This document shows, one piece after another, positions 1 through 8,899 of a DNA stretch of 64,000 bases. A program made the translations under genes and the position numbers. The stretch lies in the NCBI GenBank assembly GCA_023953845.1, contig JAMLJC010000001.1:806001-870000 (forward strand). The letters run 5' to 3'. The notes under the pieces were generated by a model. It made no database searches. It saw only the letters and a list, made by a program, of their open reading frames with translations, and had not been told where the DNA came from. Position 1 is the stretch's first letter. Each line of letters opens with the position of its first letter. The DNA is from Rhizobiaceae bacterium (GTDB taxonomy: Bacteria; Pseudomonadota; Alphaproteobacteria; Rhizobiales; Rhizobiaceae).

Positions 1-1
1 G

Positions 2-199
2 CTTCTCGCAATGAAATCGGTGCCGAAAGCGATGGGACGTCTCCACCCTACCTTTGAGATTGACGGCCAGATGTCGGTGATGGCTACTCACCTTATGGCG
101 GCGGTCCCCAAGAGCGAGCTTGTGACGCCGGTCGCCAATCTGACCTCTCGCCACGACGAGATCATCGCGGCGCTGGACATGCTTTTTCAAGGCTTCTGA
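2..199 (+). CDS. C-terminal end of an unrecognised protein (cut by window edge)
   Basis: An open frame enters from the left edge and stops at 199, giving about 65 residues that end in SRHDEIIAALDMLFQGF. I see no domain signature, membrane segment or cysteine motif and do not recognise the family. It converges on zapA with only 11 bases between the two stop codons, so there is no room for a separate terminator. An internal ATG at 11 could in principle start a 62-residue protein, but no ribosome binding site is visible before it, and a truncated longer gene is more likely. Function unknown. Confidence 0.45.
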   Translation, partial: LLAMKSVPKAMGRLHPTFEIDGQMSVMATHLMAAVPKSELVTPVANLTSRHDEIIAALDMLFQGF

Positions 200-210
200 A
201 CTGCGACTTT

Positions 211-579
211 TCAGTTCGCCTTCTGGACCGCCAACCGCTCGGCAAGCGTCTCCATGCGTTGGGCAAGCCCAGTCAGCGCGCCGGTGAGCGCTGAATCGTT
301 CTTGTCGGCCTTGACCAGCGCGTCGTCGCGCGTCTTGCGCAGCGTGACGATCTCGCTCTCCATGCCCTTCACGCGTTTCTGCAGTTCGGTGAGTTCGTCC
401 ATAACCATGATGGCGGCCATGATGGTCAGGCGCTGGTCGCCGATCTCGCCGAACGAGCCCTTGAGATAGGCGACGTAGCGGTCGAACTTCTGGCCCATCT
501 CCATGAGGTGCTCTTCCTGCCCCTCGTCGCAGGCCATGCGATACTGCTTGTTGTCGATGGTGATGGTGACTTGCGCCAT
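211..579 (-). CDS. zapA: Cell division protein ZapA
   Basis: A 122-residue protein of the ZapA family, a cytoplasmic factor that bundles FtsZ filaments and stabilises the division ring. The N-terminal half (MAQVTITIDNKQYRMACDEG, then the EEHL helix at about residues 22-30) is the ZapA globular head. The MAAIMVMDELTEL segment at about 53-65 leads into a long heptad-rich helix to the C-terminus, the usual dimerising coiled coil. The length suits alphaproteobacterial ZapA. It lies 6 bases downstream of a DUF4164 gene on the same strand, so the two are probably co-transcribed. Confidence 0.93.
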   Translation of the reverse strand: MAQVTITIDNKQYRMACDEGQEEHLMEMGQKFDRYVAYLKGSFGEIGDQRLTIMAAIMVMDELTELQKRVKGMESEIVTLRKTRDDALVKADKNDSALTGALTGLAQRMETLAERLAVQKAN

Positions 580-585
580 TGATCG

Positions 586-858
586 CTACCTGTCCAGCAC
601 CGCCCGGATCGTCTCCATGGCCGTCACCAGCCGGCGGGAAACCTCCTTGTTGGCTTCTTCCAGGCGCTCGGCGCGGGCCTCGGACGTGTCGAGCTCCTGG
701 GCGAGCCGGCTGCGGTCGGCGTTGAGGCGCTGCACCTCGGCTTCCGCCTCGGAATAATCCTGCTCCTGCTCGAGACGCCCGGAGACGGAGCTTTCCAGCG
801 CCTCGATCGCCTTGCTGAGGCGCGCTATCGCTTCCCTGAGAGTGGTTTCGCCGGTCAT
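586..858 (-). CDS. DUF4164 coiled-coil protein
   Basis: A 90-residue protein, almost wholly predicted coiled coil: charged heptads rich in Glu, Ala, Arg and Leu from residue 7 to 85, with no membrane segment or signal peptide. Its position directly upstream of zapA fits the DUF4164 family of small coiled-coil proteins found beside zapA in Rhizobiales. By location it may help ZapA or FtsZ assembly, but that is inference; the family has no assigned biochemical role. The ATG start at 858 is the first in the frame. It is divergent from tkt, with a 240-base shared intergenic region. Confidence 0.8.
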   Translation of the reverse strand: MTGETTLREAIARLSKAIEALESSVSGRLEQEQDYSEAEAEVQRLNADRSRLAQELDTSEARAERLEEANKEVSRRLVTAMETIRAVLDR

Positions 859-1021
859 GCTTCGCGACTTGGGACCTGCACGCGCGAGAATCGCTCGCGT
901 CCTTAACGCCTTATGGGCAAAACATTAGGCGGCGCTGGAAGCGAACGTCAACCAATCGATTCGTCTATCCCCCGCTGATGGTGCGGCCAGCCGCCGCGCC
1001 GGCCTCGAAGGGCCCATTCGA

Positions 1022-1049
1022 TTGACACCAAGGCGCGGCCTGCTATGTG
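1022..1049 (+). promoter_or_regulatory. Sigma-70 type promoter of tkt
   Basis: A perfect -35 hexamer TTGACA (1022-1027) is followed after 16 bases by TATGTG (1044-1049), a fair -10. Transcription would start about 50 bases before the tkt ATG at 1099. An upstream in-frame ATG at 1045 falls inside the -10 hexamer and so cannot be the translational start; this supports the start chosen for tkt. Confidence 0.65.
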
Positions 1050-1098
1050 TCCGCTGCCTTTGCCCGAGAGCATTTCCGCAAGAGAAAGCGAGCGATCC

Positions 1099-3120
1099 AT
1101 GAGCAACAGCGAAAAGCACAACCGGATGGCCAATGCGATCCGTTTTCTGGCCATGGACGCGGTGGAGAAGGCGAATTCCGGTCATCCCGGCCTGCCCATG
1201 GGATGCGCCGACATCGCCACAGTTCTGTTCACGAAGTATCTCAAGTTCGACCCGCAGAACCCGCACTGGGCGGACCGCGACCGCTTCATCCTGTCCGCCG
1301 GCCATGGCTCCATGCTGCTCTATGCGCTGCTCTACCTGACGGGCTACGACGACATCACCATCGACGAGATCAAGAATTTCCGCCAGCTCGGCTCGAAGAC
1401 CGCCGGACACCCAGAATACGGCCATGCGGCGGGCATCGAGACGACGACCGGCCCGCTCGGTCAGGGCATCGCCAATTCGGTCGGCTTCGCGCTCGGCGAG
1501 CGCATCATGAACGCAGCCTTCGGCAACGATCTTGTCGATCATTACACCTATGTCATCGCCGGCGACGGCTGCCTGATGGAAGGCGTCAGCCAGGAGGCGA
1601 TCTCGCTGGCCGGCCACCTCAAGCTCAACAAGCTGATCGTCTTCTGGGACAACAACAACATCTCCATCGACGGCGCCGTGACGCTCGCCGATTCCACGGA
1701 CCAGATGGCGCGCTTTGCCGCCTCCGGCTGGGCGACCATCGCCTGCGACGGCCATGATGCCGACGCCATCGCCAAGGCGATCGACTTCGCCCGCAGTTCG
1801 GATCGCCCGACGCTCATCGCGGCCAAGACCACCATAGGCTTCGGCGCGCCGACAAAGGCCGGCACCAAGGCCGCGCACGGCTCGCCCCTCGGCAAGGACG
1901 AGATCGCCGCGACGCGCAAGGCGCTCGGCTGGGAGTATGCGCCGTTCGAGGTTCCCTCCGATATTCTGGACGCATGGCGGCTTGCGGGCCTGAACTCGGC
2001 CAGGAAGCGCAAGGACTGGGAAGCTCGTCTGGCTGGTGTTGACGGCGATCTGCGCGCGGAATTCCAGCGCCGTATGAAGGGCGAGCTGCCGGGCGGCTTT
2101 GATGCCGCCATCGCGGACTACAAGAAGAAGCTCGCCGCCGACAAGCCCAAGGTCGCGACGCGCAAATCGTCCGAGATGGCGCTCGAGGTCATCAATGGCG
2201 TCGTTCCGGAGACGATCGGCGGCTCGGCCGACCTGACCGGCTCCAACAACACCAAGACGAGCCAGACCAACGCCATTTCGGCCGGCAACTACGGCAACCG
2301 CTATATCCACTATGGCATCCGTGAGCATGGCATGGCGGCGGCCATGAACGGCCTGACGCTGCATGGCGGCATCATTCCGTATGGCGGCACCTTCATGTGC
2401 TTCTCCGATTATGCGCGGCCGGCCATGCGGCTCGCCTCGCTGATGGGCATCCGCTCGATCTTCGTCATGACGCATGATTCCATCGGCCTCGGCGAGGACG
2501 GTCCGACCCATCAGCCGGTCGAGCATCTGGCGGCGCTGCGCGCCATCCCGAACCATCTCGTCATGCGGCCGGCCGACGCGACGGAGGCGGCCGAATGCTG
2601 GCAGATCGCGCTGGAAAGCGCGAGGACGCCGTCGACGCTGGCGCTGACCCGGCAGAACCTGCCGGCCGTGCGCAACGAATATGTCGAGGAAAATCTCTGC
2701 GCCCACGGCGCCTACGAACTGGCGACCGCCGACGACGAGGCCAGGGTGACGATTTTCGCGACCGGCTCGGAAGTCGAGATCGCGCTTGCCGCGCGCACGG
2801 CGCTGCAGGCGCGTGGCGTACCGACTCGCGTCGTCTCTGTCCCATGCTTCGAACTGTTCGAGGAGCAGAACGAGGACTACAAGAATGCCATGATCGGCCA
2901 GTCTCCGGTCAAGGTCGCCATCGAGGCCGGGATCAGGCAGGGTTGGGACCGTTTCATCGGCACGGACGGCATCTTCATCGGCATGCACGGTTTCGGCGCG
3001 TCGGGCACGATCGAGCAGCTCTACGAGCACTTCGGCATCACGGCGGACCACACGGTGGCGGCGGTCATGGCGAAGCTGGAAGGCAAGCCCGGCAAGCCGT
3101 CGAAGAAGTCCGCGCACTGA
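1099..3120 (+). CDS. tkt: Transketolase
   Basis: A 673-residue transketolase, full length for the family. It is a thiamine diphosphate and Mg enzyme that moves two-carbon ketol units between sugar phosphates in the pentose phosphate pathway, in the cytoplasm. The cofactor motif is visible as GDGCLMEG (Gly155-Asp156-Gly157) with the NNN at 185-187, and the second signature is GEDGPTHQPVEHLA in the pyrimidine-binding domain. N-terminal SGHPGLPMG is also typical. The start at 1099 (MSNSEKHNRM) follows a purine-rich stretch and lies about 50 bases behind a good promoter. A Dabb-domain gene and gap follow on the same strand. Confidence 0.97.
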   Translation: MSNSEKHNRMANAIRFLAMDAVEKANSGHPGLPMGCADIATVLFTKYLKFDPQNPHWADRDRFILSAGHGSMLLYALLYLTGYDDITIDEIKNFRQLGSKTAGHPEYGHAAGIETTTGPLGQGIANSVGFALGERIMNAAFGNDLVDHYTYVIAGDGCLMEGVSQEAISLAGHLKLNKLIVFWDNNNISIDGAVTLADSTDQMARFAASGWATIACDGHDADAIAKAIDFARSSDRPTLIAAKTTIGFGAPTKAGTKAAHGSPLGKDEIAATRKALGWEYAPFEVPSDILDAWRLAGLNSARKRKDWEARLAGVDGDLRAEFQRRMKGELPGGFDAAIADYKKKLAADKPKVATRKSSEMALEVINGVVPETIGGSADLTGSNNTKTSQTNAISAGNYGNRYIHYGIREHGMAAAMNGLTLHGGIIPYGGTFMCFSDYARPAMRLASLMGIRSIFVMTHDSIGLGEDGPTHQPVEHLAALRAIPNHLVMRPADATEAAECWQIALESARTPSTLALTRQNLPAVRNEYVEENLCAHGAYELATADDEARVTIFATGSEVEIALAARTALQARGVPTRVVSVPCFELFEEQNEDYKNAMIGQSPVKVAIEAGIRQGWDRFIGTDGIFIGMHGFGASGTIEQLYEHFGITADHTVAAVMAKLEGKPGKPSKKSAH

Positions 3121-3164
3121 ACGGGCGGCCGTCCTGCCCATGGCGGTGGACGGCCGGCAGGAAC

Positions 3165-3455
3165 ATGATCCGGCACATCGTATTCTTCAGCGCGAAACGC
3201 GGGGTGGATGCCACAACCGTCCGGGATGGCCTGATGACGCTCGGCGACATTCCGACGTCCACGCATTTCGAGGTCGCGCTTAACAGCAAGGTCGATCCCT
3301 GGTCGAGCGAGGTCGATGTCGTCGTCTATGCCGAGTTCCCGGACGAGGCGGCGCTCGCCGCTTTCAAGGCGCACCCGATCTATGCCGAGACTACGGCCCG
3401 CGTCCGCCCGATGCGGGAGCTGCGCTTCTCCGCGGATTTCGAGGCGGCGGTCTGA
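3165..3455 (+). CDS. Dabb (stress-responsive A/B barrel) domain protein
   Basis: A 96-residue protein starting MIRHIVFF and containing VDVVVYAEFPDEAALAAFKAHP near residue 50-72, the pattern of the Dabb fold, a small dimeric alpha/beta barrel. Family members range from plant stress proteins to small bacterial enzymes, and no catalytic role can be assigned here. The ATG at 3165 has an AGGA element just upstream (GGCAGGAAC). It sits 44 bases after tkt and before gap on the same strand, so it is probably read with tkt. The 221 bases between it and gap show no further gene and probably hold the gap promoter. Confidence 0.8.
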   Translation: MIRHIVFFSAKRGVDATTVRDGLMTLGDIPTSTHFEVALNSKVDPWSSEVDVVVYAEFPDEAALAAFKAHPIYAETTARVRPMRELRFSADFEAAV

Positions 3456-3676
3456 CGCCTGACGGAGTCGCCGCTTCCGGCGGCGGCAGGCTTGCGACAC
3501 GGTGGTGCGTCATCTTGGATAAATCGATTTAAAACCCGCATGGAAGCGCTGGATTCTTGCCGCCGTCACGTCTATGAACGGCTGCCCGCGCGGCGCCTCC
3601 CATGCCGTTCCAGCCGCCGCGCCATTTTTTCCAGGCTGTCCAGAACTGGCGGCCGCACGCCCCGCAGGAGGTTTTC

Positions 3677-4687
3677 ATGACCGTCAGAGTCGCCGTCAAC
3701 GGATTTGGCCGTATCGGCCGCAACATCGTCCGCGCCATTTACGAGTCGGGCCGCAAGGACATCGACGTGGTCGCCGTCAACGATCTCGGTCCGGTCGAGA
3801 CCAACGCGCATCTGCTGCGCTTCGACAGCGTGCACGGAAAATTCCCCCACGAAGTGGCGGTGAACGGCGACACGATCTCGATCGGCAAGGAGAGCTTCAA
3901 GGTTCTCGCCGTCAGGGACCCGAGCCAGCTCCCCTGGAAGGATCTCGGCGTCGACATCGCGCTGGAATGCACCGGCATCTTCACGGCGCGCGACAAGGCC
4001 GCCGCGCACCTGACGGCCGGCGCCAAGCGCGTCATCGTCTCGGCCCCGTCCGACGGCGCCGACCTGACCGTCGTCTACGGCATCAACCATGACAAGCTGA
4101 ACAAGGACCATATCGTCATCTCGAACGCGTCCTGCACGACCAACTGCCTCGCGCCGCTGGCCGCCGTGCTGCACGAGACGGTGGGCATCGAGAAGGGCAT
4201 GATGACGACGATCCACTCCTACACGGGCGACCAGCCGACGCTGGACACGATGCACAAGGACATGTACCGCGCCCGCGCCGCAGCGCTGTCGCAGATCCCG
4301 ACCTCGACCGGCGCGGCCAAGGCCATCGGCCTCGTCCTGCCGGAGCTCAAGGGCAAGCTCGATGGCATCTCGATCCGCGTGCCGACCCCGAACGTCTCTT
4401 GCGTCGACTTCAAGTTCATCGCCAAGAAGACCACCACCGCGCAGGAGATCAACGACGCTCTGATCGCCGCCTCGAAGGGCAAGCTGAAGGGCGTGCTCGC
4501 CGTCACCAACCATCCGAACGTCTCGATCGACTTCAACCACGATCCGCATTCCTCGACCGTGGCGCTCGACCAGACGAAGGTGATGGACGGCAATTTCGTC
4601 TCGGTGCTGTCCTGGTACGACAATGAATGGGGTTTTTCGAACCGCATGGCCGATACGGCCGTGACGTTCGCCAAGACCATCGCCTGA
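3677..4687 (+). CDS. gap: Glyceraldehyde-3-phosphate dehydrogenase, type I
   Basis: A 336-residue phosphorylating GAPDH, which oxidises glyceraldehyde 3-phosphate to 1,3-bisphosphoglycerate. The Rossmann motif is NGFGRIGRN (8-16). The catalytic Cys153 lies in SNASCTTNCLAP, and the conserved SWYDNEWGFSNRM is near the C-terminus. The Asp in VAVNDLG (about residue 36) is typical of NAD-preferring enzymes. The start at 3677 is supported by CAGGAGGTTTTC just before the ATG; earlier in-frame codons would add a non-conserved leader. A rho-independent terminator follows 26 bases after the stop, so the transcript ends before pgk. Confidence 0.97.
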   Translation: MTVRVAVNGFGRIGRNIVRAIYESGRKDIDVVAVNDLGPVETNAHLLRFDSVHGKFPHEVAVNGDTISIGKESFKVLAVRDPSQLPWKDLGVDIALECTGIFTARDKAAAHLTAGAKRVIVSAPSDGADLTVVYGINHDKLNKDHIVISNASCTTNCLAPLAAVLHETVGIEKGMMTTIHSYTGDQPTLDTMHKDMYRARAAALSQIPTSTGAAKAIGLVLPELKGKLDGISIRVPTPNVSCVDFKFIAKKTTTAQEINDALIAASKGKLKGVLAVTNHPNVSIDFNHDPHSSTVALDQTKVMDGNFVSVLSWYDNEWGFSNRMADTAVTFAKTIA

Positions 4688-4713
4688 AGCGCTATACATC
4701 CTTCGAACAGAAG

Positions 4714-4742
4714 CGCCCGGCATCGTCCGGGCGTTTTCTTTT
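4714..4742 (+). terminator. Rho-independent terminator of gap
   Basis: A 7-bp GC stem CGCCCGG (4714-4720) / CCGGGCG (4727-4733) with a 6-base loop, followed by TTTTCTTTT. It is placed 26 bases after the gap stop codon and reads on the plus strand. Confidence 0.85.
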
Positions 4743-4759
4743 GAGCGGGCCTACCGGGA

Positions 4760-5539
4760 TCAGCGAGCGAGATAGCCGCCGTCGACCGGCAATATGGTCC
4801 CGGTGATCATCGCCGCGGCGGGCGAGGCAAGGAACAGGATGGCGTCGGCCACCTCCTCCGGCTCGGCAATGCGGCCCATCGGCGTGGCTGCGACGATCGT
4901 GGCCATTTTCTCAGTATCGTTGAGCAAAGGCGCGATGAAGGGCGTGCGCACGAAAGTGGGCGCAACCGCGTTGACCCGGATCTTCAGCGACACCCATTCG
5001 AGCGCCAGGGCGCGCGTCATGTTGACCACGCCGCCCTTCGTCGTCTGGTAGGCGACGTTCGGATAGAGCCCGCCGGACAGGCCCATGATCGAGGCCGTGT
5101 TGACGATCGCGCCGCCCTTGCCCGATGCGGACATGAAGCGCGCGGCGAGCCGCGCCGCCACGAACATGCCGGTCAGATTGACCGAGAGCACGCGGTTCCA
5201 GTCCTCGACCGGCATGTCGATCGCCGCCGACCGGATGGCCAGCCCGGCATTGTTGACCAGCACTTCGACGCCGCCGAACGCGTTTCCGATCTCGTCGAAG
5301 ATGGCGATCATCGCCTGCTCGTCAGTGACGTCGGCGACGAAGGCGCGCGCCGCGCCGTCCTTCTCCGCTATCTCCCGTGCGACCGACGCCGCCTTGTCGC
5401 CATCGCGATCGAGGACGCAGACTTTCGCACCCGCCGAGGCCAGATGATGGCAGGCCGCCCGGCCGATGCCATCGCCACCGCCGGTGACCACCGCCACGCG
5501 GCCGGGAAGGCCGAAACGGGAAAGAACGCTGTCCGACAT
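4760..5539 (-). CDS. SDR-family oxidoreductase
   Basis: A 259-residue classical short-chain dehydrogenase/reductase. The cofactor motif TGGGDGIG is at residues 19-26, NNAG at 96-99, the catalytic Ser150 lies in NTASIMG, and Tyr164/Lys168 form YQTTK. Asp44 at the end of the second strand suggests NAD(H) rather than NADP(H). The C-terminal LPVDGGY is typical. Substrate cannot be read from sequence; annotations such as 3-oxoacyl reductase or glucose dehydrogenase would be guesses. The ATG at 5539 has GGAGGAAATCG upstream. It is oriented against the neighbouring glycolytic genes and sits between gap and pgk. Confidence 0.9.
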   Translation of the reverse strand: MSDSVLSRFGLPGRVAVVTGGGDGIGRAACHHLASAGAKVCVLDRDGDKAASVAREIAEKDGAARAFVADVTDEQAMIAIFDEIGNAFGGVEVLVNNAGLAIRSAAIDMPVEDWNRVLSVNLTGMFVAARLAARFMSASGKGGAIVNTASIMGLSGGLYPNVAYQTTKGGVVNMTRALALEWVSLKIRVNAVAPTFVRTPFIAPLLNDTEKMATIVAATPMGRIAEPEEVADAILFLASPAAAMITGTILPVDGGYLAR

Positions 5540-5749
5540 CGATTTCCTCCATCCGGCGCAACCGCAGATTCATGCGGCCGCACAAACCGCCGGACACTGG
5601 CCGAAGATGGCCCTCTGTTCAACCGGCCGCGACCGCCTGCGGAATATGCCAGCCGGCGCAAAAACACTGCAAGCCGCCTTGCCTCCCGCCACGTCTTCGC
5701 CGCACTGTGAGGCAACTACGGCGAACCACACATAAAGGCATTTCACCGC

Positions 5750-7600
5750 ATGGATCAGGCCGTCTATCTCGTGACGCTGATCGGCACCGCGCTGGTGCTG
5801 GTCGCAGCGTTCTCGAGCCTGATCGCCTTTCGCTTCGGTGCTCCGCTGCTCTTGCTGTTCCTCGGCATCGGTCTGCTGGCGGGCACCGACGGTCTCGGTC
5901 TGGACTTCGACAACGCGGCGCTCTCCTATTTCGTCGGCTCGCTGGCGCTCGCCGTCATCCTGTTCGATTCAGGCTTCGGCACATCCTATGGGGTGCTGCG
6001 CCAGGCCGCGCTTCCGGCTCTTTCGCTGGCAACCCTCGGCGTCGTGCTCACGACGGGCCTGTTCGGCGCGGCGGCATGGTATCTCACGCATTTCTCATGG
6101 CTGGAATCGCTCCTGCTCGGCGCCACAGTCGCCTCCACGGATGCGGCCGCCGTGTTCTTCCTGCTGCGTGCCGGCAACGTGAATCTGCGCGAGCGGGTCC
6201 GCTCCACGCTGGAGATCGAATCCAGCACCAATGATCCCATCGCCATCTTCCTGACCATCACGCTGGTGGAGGTGATCGCGATCGGGCAGGACCCGGGCGC
6301 CGAAATGCTGCTGGCCGACATCCTGTTCGGCTTCCTCCGGGAGATGGCGCTTGGCGCGCTCGTCGGCGTCGTGGGCGGCTTCGCCATCGTCCGTCTTCTC
6401 GAAAAACTGTCGCTGGATGCCGGCCTGCTTCCGATCTTCGTGCTTGCGCTGTCCATGCTTATCTTCTCGGGCGCAGGCGCGCTGCACGGCTCCGGCTTCC
6501 TCGCCGTCTATGTGGCCGGCCTGATAGCGGGAAACGCCAAGATACGTTCGGCCGCCTCGATCAAGCGTTTCCAGGAGGGCATGTCCTGGCTGGCGCAGAT
6601 CATCATGTTCCTGATCCTCGGCCTCTTCGCCACCCCGTCGCAATTCGTGGGCATACTGCCGGCCGCGATCGCGCTCGGCCTCTTCCTGATGTTCGTGGCG
6701 CGGCCCCTTGCGGTGTGGCTCTGCCTTGCGCCCTTCCGCTTCCCGCGCGCGGAGACGGCCTTCATATCGTGGGTCGGGCTGCGCGGCGCGGTCTCCATCC
6801 TGCTCGCCATCACGCCGCTTCTGGGCGGCCTGATCGACGGGCGCGAAATCTTCAATTTCGCCTTCATCATCGTGCTCGTCTCGCTCGTCATGCAGGGCTG
6901 GACCATCGGCCCGCTCGCCCGTCGGCTGGGCCTGATCGTACCCCCCCGCATCGGCCCGCTGGAGAAATTCGAGCTGGAGCTTCCGGGGTCGGCCCATCAC
7001 GAACTCCTCACCTACAGGGTGACGCCGGGCAGTCCGGTCACCCGGGGCGAGCGCCTTCCCCGCTGGGCGCGGCCGTCGCTGGTCGTCCGCGACGGGCGGT
7101 CGTTCAAATATCCCGAGGCCGGGCGGCTGGTCGCCGGCGACCGCGTCTACATCTTCGTATCCAGCCGCTACCCGAAGCTGCTCGACAAACTGTTCGCCAG
7201 CCGGGCGGCGGTCGATCCCGAGGACGAGGATTTCTTCGGCGCCTTCGCGCTCGACCCGCAACGCCCTGCGGCGGAGCTGGAAGCCGCCTACGCGCCCGGT
7301 CTCACCGAGGCGGAGTGCAAGCTGACGATCAGCGAGGTCGTGCGCATACGCCTTGGCGGCCAGGTCGAATATGCCGACCGCGTCGTGCTGGGCGGGATCG
7401 AGCTGATCGTGCGCGATGTCGACGAGGAGGGCCGCATCGTCGAGCTGGGCATTTCCTTCGAGCCGCAATCGACGCCGCAAGTGCCGGTGTTCCTGAGCTT
7501 CGGCGAGATGGTCGACCGCGTCAGCCTCATCCTGCGGTGGCGCAAGACGGAACCCGCCCGCGATTCTCCGGAAGCGCCGCTGCACAAGGCGGAGCAATAG
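5750..7600 (+). CDS. nhaP2: Potassium/proton antiporter, NhaP2 (CvrA) family
   Basis: A 616-residue inner-membrane cation:proton antiporter of the CPA1 NhaP2 type. Residues 1 to about 390 are strongly hydrophobic with some 12 membrane segments and the conserved STDAAAVFFLL and ESSTNDPIAIFL motifs that form the ion path. A cytoplasmic tail follows with an RCK_C/TrkA-C-like region (RVTPGSPVTRGERL to DRVYIFV) and a C-terminal CorC/HlyC-like domain. That order and length match E. coli NhaP2 (CvrA), a K+/H+ antiporter. The ATG at 5750 is preceded by AAAGG. Ion specificity is inferred from the family. Confidence 0.88.
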   Translation: MDQAVYLVTLIGTALVLVAAFSSLIAFRFGAPLLLLFLGIGLLAGTDGLGLDFDNAALSYFVGSLALAVILFDSGFGTSYGVLRQAALPALSLATLGVVLTTGLFGAAAWYLTHFSWLESLLLGATVASTDAAAVFFLLRAGNVNLRERVRSTLEIESSTNDPIAIFLTITLVEVIAIGQDPGAEMLLADILFGFLREMALGALVGVVGGFAIVRLLEKLSLDAGLLPIFVLALSMLIFSGAGALHGSGFLAVYVAGLIAGNAKIRSAASIKRFQEGMSWLAQIIMFLILGLFATPSQFVGILPAAIALGLFLMFVARPLAVWLCLAPFRFPRAETAFISWVGLRGAVSILLAITPLLGGLIDGREIFNFAFIIVLVSLVMQGWTIGPLARRLGLIVPPRIGPLEKFELELPGSAHHELLTYRVTPGSPVTRGERLPRWARPSLVVRDGRSFKYPEAGRLVAGDRVYIFVSSRYPKLLDKLFASRAAVDPEDEDFFGAFALDPQRPAAELEAAYAPGLTEAECKLTISEVVRIRLGGQVEYADRVVLGGIELIVRDVDEEGRIVELGISFEPQSTPQVPVFLSFGEMVDRVSLILRWRKTEPARDSPEAPLHKAEQ

Positions 7601-7682
7601 CGGCGCGCAGGCACCGGAAATTCTTGCATTGCGGTGCTTGCGCGATAATGTCCCGCGGCAATTCGAACCCGAGGAGATTCCG

Positions 7683-8879
7683 GTGGCCGGCTTCAAGACT
7701 CTCGACCAGATCGGCGACATCAAGGGCAAGCGCGTTCTCGTGCGTGTCGACCTGAACGTGCCGACGGCGGACGGCAAGGTGACGGATACGACACGCATCG
7801 AGCGCGTCGCGCCGACCATCAAGGAACTCTCCGACAAGGGCGCGCGCGTGGTGCTGCTCGCCCATTTCGGACGCCCCAAGGGCGGCCCCGATCCGGAATT
7901 CTCGCTGGAGCCGATCGCCCGCGCCACGTCGGACGTGGTCGGCAGGCCCGTCACCTTCATTCCCGACACGATCGGGGAACGCGCGCAGGGCGCCATCTTC
8001 GCCATGAATCCGGGCGACATCGCGCTTCTGGAAAACACCCGCTTCGACAAGCGCGAGGAGAAGAACGACCCCGCATTCACCGCCGAACTGGCGAAGAACG
8101 GCGACATCTTCGTCAACGACGCCTTTTCGGCGGCGCACCGCGCCCATTCCTCGACCGAAGGGCTGGCGCATCTCCTGCCGGCCTATGCCGGGCGCACCAT
8201 GCAGGCCGAACTGGAAGCGCTGGAGAAGGGCCTCGGCAATCCGGTCAAGCCGGTCATCGCCATCGTCGGCGGCGCCAAGGTCTCGACCAAGATCGACCTT
8301 TTGATGAACCTCGTGAAGAAGGTGGACGCGCTGGTGATCGGCGGCGGCATGGCGAACACCTTCCTTGCCGCGCGCGGCACCGATGTCGGCAGGTCGCTCT
8401 GCGAGCACGATCTGGCCGAGACCGCCAAGCAGATCATGATCGAGGCGGCTACGGCGGGTTGCGCGCTCATCCTGCCGGCGGACGGCGTCGTGGCGGAGGA
8501 ATTCAAGGCGGGCGCGGCCAACGAGACGGTCGCGATCGATAGCGTGCCGGCGGACGGCATGATCCTCGATGTCGGCCCGAAGACGATCGAGGCCGTCAAC
8601 GCCTGGATCGACCGCGCGAAGACGCTGGTCTGGAACGGTCCGCTCGGCGCCTTCGAGATCGAGCCGTTCGACAAGGCGACGGTGGCCGCGGCGAAGCATG
8701 CGGCAAAACGCACCAGGGCCGGCGAGCTCGTTTCGGTGGCCGGCGGCGGCGATACGGTCGCGGCGCTGAACCATGCCGGCGTGGCCGAAGACTTCACCTA
8801 CATCTCGACCGCCGGCGGCGCCTTCCTCGAATGGATGGAAGGCAAGCCGCTGCCGGGCGTAGAAGTGCTGAAGGCATAG
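7683..8879 (+). CDS. pgk: Phosphoglycerate kinase
   Basis: A 398-residue phosphoglycerate kinase (usual bacterial length 390-400), forming ATP and 3-phosphoglycerate from 1,3-bisphosphoglycerate. Seen are the N-terminal signature KRVLVRVDLNVP, the substrate arginine in AHFGRPKGG, and the C-terminal ATP-site GGGDTVAAL. The start is a GTG at 7683: the strong ribosome binding site CGAGGAGATT lies 5 bases before it, and the next residues AGFKTLDQI are the family N-terminus, so the earlier in-frame TTG at 7629 is rejected. In many relatives pgk lies directly beside gap; here two unrelated genes separate them. Confidence 0.96.
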   Translation: MAGFKTLDQIGDIKGKRVLVRVDLNVPTADGKVTDTTRIERVAPTIKELSDKGARVVLLAHFGRPKGGPDPEFSLEPIARATSDVVGRPVTFIPDTIGERAQGAIFAMNPGDIALLENTRFDKREEKNDPAFTAELAKNGDIFVNDAFSAAHRAHSSTEGLAHLLPAYAGRTMQAELEALEKGLGNPVKPVIAIVGGAKVSTKIDLLMNLVKKVDALVIGGGMANTFLAARGTDVGRSLCEHDLAETAKQIMIEAATAGCALILPADGVVAEEFKAGAANETVAIDSVPADGMILDVGPKTIEAVNAWIDRAKTLVWNGPLGAFEIEPFDKATVAAAKHAAKRTRAGELVSVAGGGDTVAALNHAGVAEDFTYISTAGGAFLEWMEGKPLPGVEVLKA

Positions 8880-8899
8880 CGGCGATCCGGAGCGGCAGG

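Noticed and set aside
859..1021. Possible 6S RNA gene near zapA
   Set aside because: 6S RNA is often close to zapA, but I see no long rod-shaped fold with central bubble here, and the usual side (downstream of zapA) is occupied by a convergent gene.
1045..1098. Upstream ATG for transketolase
   Set aside because: It lies in the -10 hexamer of a good promoter, and the 18 extra residues are not transketolase-like.
925..3141. A 738-codon open frame antisense to transketolase
   Set aside because: It mirrors tkt, has a low-complexity Arg/Gly/Asp-rich translation typical of GC-rich antisense frames, and no family signature.
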